Source: JAVBPB01 sp031549965 (lineage in GTDB: Bacteria; Bacillota; Clostridia; Lachnospirales; Lachnospiraceae). Taken from it: a stretch of DNA of 11,506 bases. The stretch is from the NCBI GenBank assembly GCA_031549965.1, contig JAVBPB010000060.1:1-11506 (forward strand). The letters are read 5' to 3'. Positions 6,507-11,506 of the stretch are shown here, piece after piece. The notes under the pieces were generated by a model that worked only from the letters and a program-made list of their open reading frames with translations, searched no databases and was not told the origin of the DNA. Made by a program: the position numbers and the translations under genes. Numbering within the stretch: the first letter of the stretch is position 1; every line of letters starts with the position of its first letter.

Positions 6507-8687
6507 CTAAAAATATTTATTATCCATGTTATTATCTAAAGAAATAACTTTAGGTTTGTTGTTTTTATAAGCATTAGGCTTAATTTTTGCATTAGCTGAA
6601 CTTATAGAAGGACTATTATTTTTAAGTTTAAATTTGGAAATTAAATTAAGTAAAATAGCTGCCTGCTCAGACATTTCTTCTGAAAAAGCGGCACTTTCTT
6701 CTGCTGTTGCAGAATTTTGTGATACAACCTGAGCAACCTGTTCAATTCCTTTATTTATTTGGGAAATAGCAATAGCTTGTTCATTTGAAGAAGTAGAAAT
6801 ATCTAAAACGATTTTGTTACTTTTATTGATTCCATTCACAATATTATAAAGGGAATCAGCAGTTTCATTAGCAATTACTGTACCTAACTGGGATTTTTCT
6901 ATTGTATTTACAATTAGTGCACCTGTCTCTTTTGCTGCATCTGCACTCTTAGCAGCTAAATTACGAACCTCCTCAGCTACAACAGCAAACCCTTTTCCAT
7001 GTTGACCTGCACGAGCAGCTTCAACAGACGCATTTAAAGCTAAAATATTAGTTTGAAATGCAATATCATCAATAACTTTAATTACCTTGTTTATGCTCTG
7101 ACTTGCAGAATTGATTTCATCAACTGCATTGATTAATTGTTTCATTTGTGAAGTGCCTTTTTCTGCATCAGATTTAATTTTGTCAGCAAGATTCGCAGCT
7201 TCGCTTGCAAGTTTGGCATTTTCCTTGGTTTTATTGGATACATCGACAATGGAACTTGAAAGTTCTTCAACAGCTGAGGCTTGTTCAGTTGAACCTTCAG
7301 CTAATATTTGTGCACCGTTTGAAATCTTTTCAGAGTCAGTTGAAACTAAAATAGCAGAATCGTTTATTTCTGAGAAAATTTCATTATTTGATGCAAGCAT
7401 ATTTACTAATGCTATATTTAACATATCGTTATCTGATTTTGGTTCTACATTAATTGTAAAATCACCTTTTTCAATGGTTTGTATTGCATAAACTTGGTTT
7501 TTAATAGACGAAATCATATTTGAAAATGCTTTCTTTAATAATTCAATTTCATTCTTTGAATTGTTCTGATAATTATTATCAATTGATATATTAATTTCAC
7601 CTAAAGCAATATTTTCTGCCAGTCTGGAGATTACAGGAAGTTCACGAAGCTTAGAACCCACTAATACATAGAGTGTAACTCCAATAATAAATATTAAACT
7701 AACTCCTACTAGTATTGTTAGAATTATAAGATATATTGATGAAGCATCTACAGTTTTTTTAGGTACAATTCCACCTATTATCCAGTACCTATCACTTGAG
7801 CCAATTTTAACCCCTTCTAAAGATAAATAATTATAAGTGTCGGTAACATCGGAATAACCTTCTTTGGTGATACTTCCGCCATTTGCAATAATATTTTTTA
7901 TTTCAGAGTCAAAGCTTTTAATCCAAAGTTCACTATAATTTTTTAAAATATATTCTTCTTTTGGATGAGTAGCAAGAAAACCTTCAGGGCTTAGGCTAAA
8001 TACATATCCATCATCTAAAATTTTTACATCACTAAATGTTTTATTTAGAGTATCCATATTAACGTCAATACCAATTACACCAATGGACTTCCCGGTTTCA
8101 TCTTTTATAGGTATACCAATTGAGTAGAATAATACTATATTATTATTTCCAATGTCATATTTAAAAGGTTCTGTAAAATAAATCTTACCAGAATTCAGAG
8201 GGCCAAGATAATAAAGACCAATTTCAGGATCTTCATAATCGGTTAGTGCAGATATTGAAGTTTTGCCATCCAGACTAAAAACATATGTAATAAACCTTCC
8301 AGTTTCATCAGAATAATCAGAATTAACGTATTCTGCATCTTTTCCATCAAAAGCATTGGGTTCCCAACAAGTCCAAACACCGGCTATATTATTATTTTGC
8401 GACACAATTTTAGTTAACAAATCAGTTACATTTTCTCTTGTAGAATTTTCACTCTTCATATTTTCTATAATTGGAGCAAGGGTAATCAAAGTTGAATAAG
8501 AATCAGTAGCAATAGTTTCAAATACTGATTTTTGATGGTTAATATTTTCTGTAAGAAGTTTTTTGGAAAGATCAAGAGCTGTTTTTGAAGAATTTACACC
8601 TATGAGGGTGATTTGTAATACAATTCCAACTACCAGAATTAAAATTGAAGGGATGAGTATTTGGAATTTGATGGATAGCTTTTTCAT
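6507..8687 (-). CDS. Methyl-accepting chemotaxis protein (dCache_1-HAMP-MCP)
   Basis: This is a transmembrane chemoreceptor of 726 residues that relays ligand binding to CheA/CheW and so to the flagellar motor. Transmembrane helices lie at about 10-31 and 318-344. The extracytoplasmic part between them is a large dCache_1-type sensor, with VWTCWEPNAFDG at 104-115, GRFITYVFS at 130-138, FTEPFKYD at 171-178, GVIGIDVNMDTL at 203-214 and the distal Cache core ILDDGYVFSLSPEGFLATHP at 223-242. A HAMP segment follows (about 345-400), then the long cytoplasmic coiled coil. The signalling tip is at about 541-589 and contains the near-invariant IAFQTNILALNASVEAARAG and EVRNLA. The C-terminal tail (about 690-726) is Asn/Lys-rich and does not end in an obvious CheR-tether pentapeptide. 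The start at 8687 is preferred over an in-frame ATG at 8720 because of its ribosome binding site. No other che or fli genes are nearby, so it is an orphan receptor. The ligand is unknown, and I do not see the full dCache amino-acid motif. Confidence 0.95.
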   Translation of the reverse strand: MKKLSIKFQILIPSILILVVGIVLQITLIGVNSSKTALDLSKKLLTENINHQKSVFETIATDSYSTLITLAPIIENMKSENSTRENVTDLLTKIVSQNNNIAGVWTCWEPNAFDGKDAEYVNSDYSDETGRFITYVFSLDGKTSISALTDYEDPEIGLYYLGPLNSGKIYFTEPFKYDIGNNNIVLFYSIGIPIKDETGKSIGVIGIDVNMDTLNKTFSDVKILDDGYVFSLSPEGFLATHPKEEYILKNYSELWIKSFDSEIKNIIANGGSITKEGYSDVTDTYNYLSLEGVKIGSSDRYWIIGGIVPKKTVDASSIYLIILTILVGVSLIFIIGVTLYVLVGSKLRELPVISRLAENIALGEINISIDNNYQNNSKNEIELLKKAFSNMISSIKNQVYAIQTIEKGDFTINVEPKSDNDMLNIALVNMLASNNEIFSEINDSAILVSTDSEKISNGAQILAEGSTEQASAVEELSSSIVDVSNKTKENAKLASEAANLADKIKSDAEKGTSQMKQLINAVDEINSASQSINKVIKVIDDIAFQTNILALNASVEAARAGQHGKGFAVVAEEVRNLAAKSADAAKETGALIVNTIEKSQLGTVIANETADSLYNIVNGINKSNKIVLDISTSSNEQAIAISQINKGIEQVAQVVSQNSATAEESAAFSEEMSEQAAILLNLISKFKLKNNSPSISSANAKIKPNAYKNNKPKVISLDNNMDNKYF

Positions 8688-8694
8688 TATGATA

Positions 8695-8700
8695 CCTCCT
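8695..8700 (-). promoter_or_regulatory. RBS fixing the chemoreceptor start
   Basis: AGGAGG on the minus strand lies seven bases before the ATG at 8687. The alternative ATG at 8720 has no such site and would fall within a few bases of the predicted transcription start, so it is unlikely to be used. Confidence 0.8.
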
Positions 8701-8730
8701 AAAATATTATTTTTTAACATTTATAGTATT

Positions 8731-8759
8731 ATTTTATCAAAAATTTATTAAATGTACAA
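8731..8759 (-). promoter_or_regulatory. Chemoreceptor promoter (extended -10)
   Basis: On the minus strand TTGTAC (plus positions 8754-8759) is followed after 17 bases by TAAAAT (8731-8736), preceded by TGA, making an extended -10. This is a sigma-A-type promoter. I do not see the TAAA/GCCGATAA pattern of the flagellar sigma-D, which would be usual for many chemotaxis genes. Confidence 0.7.
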
Positions 8760-8775
8760 GAAAAATGTAAAGACG

Positions 8776-8804
8776 TTGCACAAGTAAAATAGATATGTTA
8801 AAAT
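8776..8804 (+). promoter_or_regulatory. Promoter of the UvrA-like gene (extended -10)
   Basis: TTGCAC at 8776-8781 and TAAAAT at 8799-8804 are spaced by 17 bases, with TGT just before the -10 (TGnTAAAAT). It is back to back with the chemoreceptor promoter; the two -35 boxes are 16 bases apart. Transcription would begin near 8811, leaving a leader of about 28 bases. Confidence 0.7.
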
Positions 8805-8824
8805 TAATAAGAATAAAGTCCTAT

Positions 8825-8830
8825 TGGAGG
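8825..8830 (+). promoter_or_regulatory. RBS fixing the UvrA-like start
   Basis: TGGAGG ends eight bases before the ATG at 8839. The in-frame TTG at 8824 lies inside this site and cannot be the real start. Confidence 0.8.
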
Positions 8831-8838
8831 TAAAGAAT

Positions 8839-11070
8839 ATGAAGCAGGAATATATAGAAATTATTGGTGCCAGAGAAAATAATTTGAAAAATGTAGATTT
8901 AAAGATTCCCAAAAAACAGATTGTTATATTTACAGGTGTATCAGGGTCTGGAAAATCTTCAATAGTATTTGAAACAATAGCACAGGAAGCCGGTAGGCAA
9001 TTAAATGACACATACAGCAATTTTATAAGAGGATTTCTACCTAAATATAACCAACCGGATACGGATGCTATATATAATCTATCACTTGCAATTGTTGTTG
9101 ATCAAAAAAGGCTTGGAGGTAATTCCAGATCAACTCTGGGAACAATAACAGATATAAATTCATTACTAAGAGTTTTATTTTCAAGATTTGGTAAGCCATA
9201 TATAGGAACTGCTAATTATTTCTCATTTAACGATCCAAATGGTATGTGTAAGGACTGTGAAGGAATTGGCAAAATACAAACACTGAATATAGATGAAGCT
9301 TTAGATAAGGAGAAGTCACTTAATGAAGGAGCCATATTATTGCCAGGATTTGGAGTTGGCACATGGCAGTGGAAAATGTATGCATCATTAGGGTTATTTG
9401 ATAATAACAAAAAGATAAAAGATTATACAAAAGAAGAATATGATAAGTTGGTATATTCAAAGCCAGAAAAAGTAGCAATAACCATGATGGATGGAGAAAT
9501 GAACTCTACTTACGAGGGACTTGTTGAAAAGTTTTCGAGATTATATCTTAAATCTGAAAAATCACAAGCAAGCCAAAAAAAAGCGGAAAGATTTATTATA
9601 ACCTGTAAATGTCCTACATGTATGGGTAAAAGATATAGTGAAGATGCTCTTTCGGTTAAAATCTTAGATAAAACTATTTATGATCTAACTGATATGCAAA
9701 TTGATGATCTAGTTGATGAACTAAAAAAGATAGAAGATAAAGCTGCAAAACCAATAGTTAATAGAATTGTTGAAAGACTAGAGAACTTAATTAACATAGG
9801 ACTTGATTATGTAACACTTAACAGAGAAACCTCCACACTTTCAGGCGGTGAATCTCAAAGAGTAAAGATGGTAAAACATCTTTCAAGCAGTCTTACTGAT
9901 GTTATGTATATTTTTGATGAGCCAAGTATTGGTCTTCATCCAAGAGATGTTCACAGACTTAATGAACTTTTGATAAAATTAAGGGATAATGGTAATACAG
10001 TTTTAGTAGTAGAACATGATCCAGATGTTATTAAAATTGCTGATTATATAGTTGATGTGGGTCCAAAAGCAGGAGCATTAGGGGGACAAATTGTATACTC
10101 AGGAAGTTTTGATGGATTAAAGGATGTAGATGGACTGACAGCAAAATACTTAAATACAAAAACAGAAATAAATAAAAAACCAAGAGTTAGCAGTGAATTT
10201 TATGAATCTAAAAAAAGCAGTCTTCATAACTTAAAAAATGTTAGCCTAAAAATCCCAAAAGGAGTGTTTACAGTAATTACTGGGGTGGCAGGTTCAGGAA
10301 AGAGTACATTGGTTGAAGTGTTTTCAGAAGAATATAAAGAAGCTATTAGGATAGACCAAAGTGGTGTAAGTGCTAATGTAAGATCAAATTCCGCTACTTT
10401 TACCGGAATAATGGATTTTATTAGACAGTGCTTTGCCAATGAAAACTCAGTTAGTGCAGGACTTTTTAGCTATAATTCAGAGGGGGCTTGCGAAGCATGT
10501 AAGGGTCTTGGTCATATTGAAACGGATCTTTCCTTTATGGATTCTTTTAGAAGTGTTTGCGAAGAATGTGATGGAAAACGATTTAAAAAAGAAGTATTGC
10601 AATATAAGTATAAAGGCAAAAATATAGTAGAAGTTATGGACATGACTATTCATGAAGCTAAGGATTTTTTTGAAGAAAAAGAAATAAGAAGTAAATTAAA
10701 GAATATAATTGAAGTTGGCCTTCATTATATGACCCTTGGACAACCGCTAAATACTTTATCAGGGGGAGAGTGTCAAAGATTAAAACTTGCTAAGGAATTA
10801 AATAAAAAAGGAAATATCTATATTATGGATGAACCTACCACCGGACTTCATATGTCAGATATAAGCAATATTCTTGGAATAATTAACAAGCTGGTTAATA
10901 AAGGTAATACAGTTATTGTTATTGAGCATAACGTCGAAATAATTAAAAATGCTGACTGGATTATTGATCTAGGCCCGGATGGAGGGAGCAGAGGGGGAGA
11001 GATTATATTTGAAGGTGTACCAGAGGAACTGTTAAAGTGCGAGAGATCTATAACGGCGAAGTTTATATAA
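8839..11070 (+). CDS. Short UvrA-like tandem ABC ATPase lacking the UvrB-binding domain
   Basis: This is a cytoplasmic, DNA-binding tandem ABC ATPase of 743 residues, against about 940-960 for canonical UvrA. The first half has Walker A GVSGSGKS (33-40), signature LSGGE (334-338), Walker B IFDEPS with D360/E361, and H393. The second half has Walker A GVAGSGKS (482-489), LSGGE (640-644), IMDEPTTGLH with D664/E665, and H697. Zinc-binding pairs are C137/C140 with C258/C261 in the first half and C551/C554 with C574/C577 (C-x2-C-x19-C-x2-C) in the second. After STLGTITDINSLLRVLFSRFGKPYIG the chain goes straight to NYFSFNDPNGMCKDC, so the UvrB-binding domain and its zinc module are missing. A region like the DNA-contacting insertion (about 150-255, LNEGAI) remains. 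This is the architecture of UvrA2 and of DrrC of Streptomyces peucetius, linked to drug tolerance or accessory repair. It stands alone behind its own promoter with no uvrB nearby. Its exact role is unknown. Confidence 0.92.
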   Translation: MKQEYIEIIGARENNLKNVDLKIPKKQIVIFTGVSGSGKSSIVFETIAQEAGRQLNDTYSNFIRGFLPKYNQPDTDAIYNLSLAIVVDQKRLGGNSRSTLGTITDINSLLRVLFSRFGKPYIGTANYFSFNDPNGMCKDCEGIGKIQTLNIDEALDKEKSLNEGAILLPGFGVGTWQWKMYASLGLFDNNKKIKDYTKEEYDKLVYSKPEKVAITMMDGEMNSTYEGLVEKFSRLYLKSEKSQASQKKAERFIITCKCPTCMGKRYSEDALSVKILDKTIYDLTDMQIDDLVDELKKIEDKAAKPIVNRIVERLENLINIGLDYVTLNRETSTLSGGESQRVKMVKHLSSSLTDVMYIFDEPSIGLHPRDVHRLNELLIKLRDNGNTVLVVEHDPDVIKIADYIVDVGPKAGALGGQIVYSGSFDGLKDVDGLTAKYLNTKTEINKKPRVSSEFYESKKSSLHNLKNVSLKIPKGVFTVITGVAGSGKSTLVEVFSEEYKEAIRIDQSGVSANVRSNSATFTGIMDFIRQCFANENSVSAGLFSYNSEGACEACKGLGHIETDLSFMDSFRSVCEECDGKRFKKEVLQYKYKGKNIVEVMDMTIHEAKDFFEEKEIRSKLKNIIEVGLHYMTLGQPLNTLSGGECQRLKLAKELNKKGNIYIMDEPTTGLHMSDISNILGIINKLVNKGNTVIVIEHNVEIIKNADWIIDLGPDGGSRGGEIIFEGVPEELLKCERSITAKFI

Positions 11071-11100
11071 TTATAAAAATTTTCTTATAAATAAGTGTAG

Positions 11101-11121
11101 ACCCCCATTTGAAATGGGGGT
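11101..11121. terminator. GC-rich hairpin between convergent genes
   Basis: ACCCCCATT (11101-11109) and AATGGGGGT (11113-11121) form a perfect 9-bp stem with a three-base loop. It lies about 30 bases after the UvrA-like stop and between that gene and a convergent minus-strand gene, which is where a shared terminator is expected. Neither side has a strong T tract, so termination may be weak or assisted. Confidence 0.5.
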
Positions 11122-11228
11122 TGCTAATTAAATTATGGTTTGGGATTTCATTTGGCACTGCTACACCTTGTAAGTAAGCAATAATATAAAAATCACCTAC
11201 TGAAATTCACTTCAAAAAACTAATCCCA
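11122..11228. other. Convergent intergenic spacer
   Basis: About 100 AT-rich bases lie between the hairpin and the stop codon of the minus-strand gene. I see no coding region, repeat or RNA gene in it. Confidence 0.5.
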
Positions 11229-11506
11229 CTAACTATACTTAGTCTTATATTTCTTCTCCCACTTAGCATAATGAGGATTTGTCCAGGTCTTCCCATCACT
11301 AAACCAAATCTTTTTAACACAAACCTTAACCTTCATAGTATAATCACTAATACTATAAATTTTATAAGTATCACTATTTTTCTTCACGGTATTATTCAAT
11401 ATAAAATTTGAACTATCATAATCTGACTTAGGTACACGATCTCCCTTATTATCATATTGGAAAACAGTAAATTCCACATAAGTAACATCTTTTGAAAAAT
11501 CATTAT
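11229..11506 (-). CDS. C-terminal end of a DUF5780-like protein (partial)
   Basis: The minus-strand frame is open from the right edge of the window to the TAG at 11229-11231, giving at least 91 codons; a GTG at 11477 is internal rather than the start. The fragment reads VEFTVFQYDNKGDRVPKSD, later YTMKVKVCVKKIWFSDGKTW and finally TNPHYAKWEKKY. The pattern (an extended beta-rich strand ending in a phrase like V-F-DG-x-x-W-x-NP-x-Y-x-x-W) resembles DUF5780, a C-terminal domain of Firmicute lipoproteins and envelope proteins, often with zinc-ribbon or membrane-anchor N-termini. The function is unknown. The N-terminal part, needed to tell whether it is secreted or anchored, is outside the window. 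Family assignment is from pattern memory. Confidence 0.6.
   Translation of the reverse strand, partial: NDFSKDVTYVEFTVFQYDNKGDRVPKSDYDSSNFILNNTVKKNSDTYKIYSISDYTMKVKVCVKKIWFSDGKTWTNPHYAKWEKKYKTKYS

Noticed and set aside
7111..7491. Long open frame antisense to the chemoreceptor
   Set aside because: It is the complement of the coiled-coil coding region, where biased codons keep the opposite strand open; no ribosome binding site or family match.
9216..10627. Several 60-70 codon frames overlapping the UvrA-like gene on both strands
   Set aside because: All lie inside a full-length, well-supported gene and have no independent start signals or recognisable motifs.
1..11506. CRISPR array, tRNA, rRNA, toxin-antitoxin pair or phage genes
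   Set aside because: I found no regularly spaced repeats, no cloverleaf or rRNA-like sequence, and no small gene pairs or phage-type proteins in the window.

Overview
The base composition is strongly AT-rich, codon use favours A/T, and ribosome binding sites are AGGAGG-type. The gene families (YesN/YesM two-component pair, Peripla_BP_4 sensor partner, MglB-like lipoprotein, large dCache chemoreceptor, DUF5780-like surface protein) point to a motile, low-GC Gram-positive of the Clostridia, probably a saccharolytic Clostridium or Ruminiclostridium relative. This is inferred from family content; no rRNA or other strict taxonomic marker is present.

Layout. Positions 1-820 are a graveyard of insertion sequences: a truncated IS4-type transposase on the minus strand (200-520) and the C-terminal end of an IS66 transposase on the plus strand (about 601-765). 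A near-perfect 24-bp hairpin (810-860) follows, then about 170 bases of non-coding DNA carrying a sigma-A-type promoter. Positions 1033-6394 hold a tightly packed four-gene plus-strand operon: response regulator (REC + AraC), sensor histidine kinase (dCache + HAMP + His_kinase), membrane-anchored sugar-binding protein, and galactose/glucose-binding lipoprotein. It ends in a hairpin terminator (6414-6471). A minus-strand chemoreceptor (6507-8687) converges on this operon. A 151-bp divergent promoter region (8688-8838) separates the chemoreceptor from a plus-strand short UvrA homologue (8839-11070). A GC-rich hairpin lies between that gene and the C-terminal end of a minus-strand DUF5780-like gene that runs off the right edge.

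How it fits together. The first three genes match the known 'three-component' layout, in which an extracytoplasmic sugar-binding protein feeds a LytS/YesM-type kinase and a YesN-type regulator, as in XylFII-LytS-YesN of Clostridium beijerinckii. The fourth gene keeps every sugar-contact and calcium-loop residue I can align to E. coli MglB, so galactose or glucose is the best guess for the ligand. No transporter permease or ATPase gene is in the window, so the two binding proteins look like sensing components or partners of a transporter elsewhere. The neighbouring chemoreceptor could belong to the same nutrient response, but only adjacency supports this. The UvrA-like protein lacks the UvrB-interaction domain and is probably not a canonical nucleotide-excision-repair subunit. 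Nothing in the window is clearly an undescribed system. The most distinctive points are the transporter-less double-binding-protein sensor operon, the A8 tract at the regulator/kinase junction, and the short UvrA with its mirrored divergent promoters.
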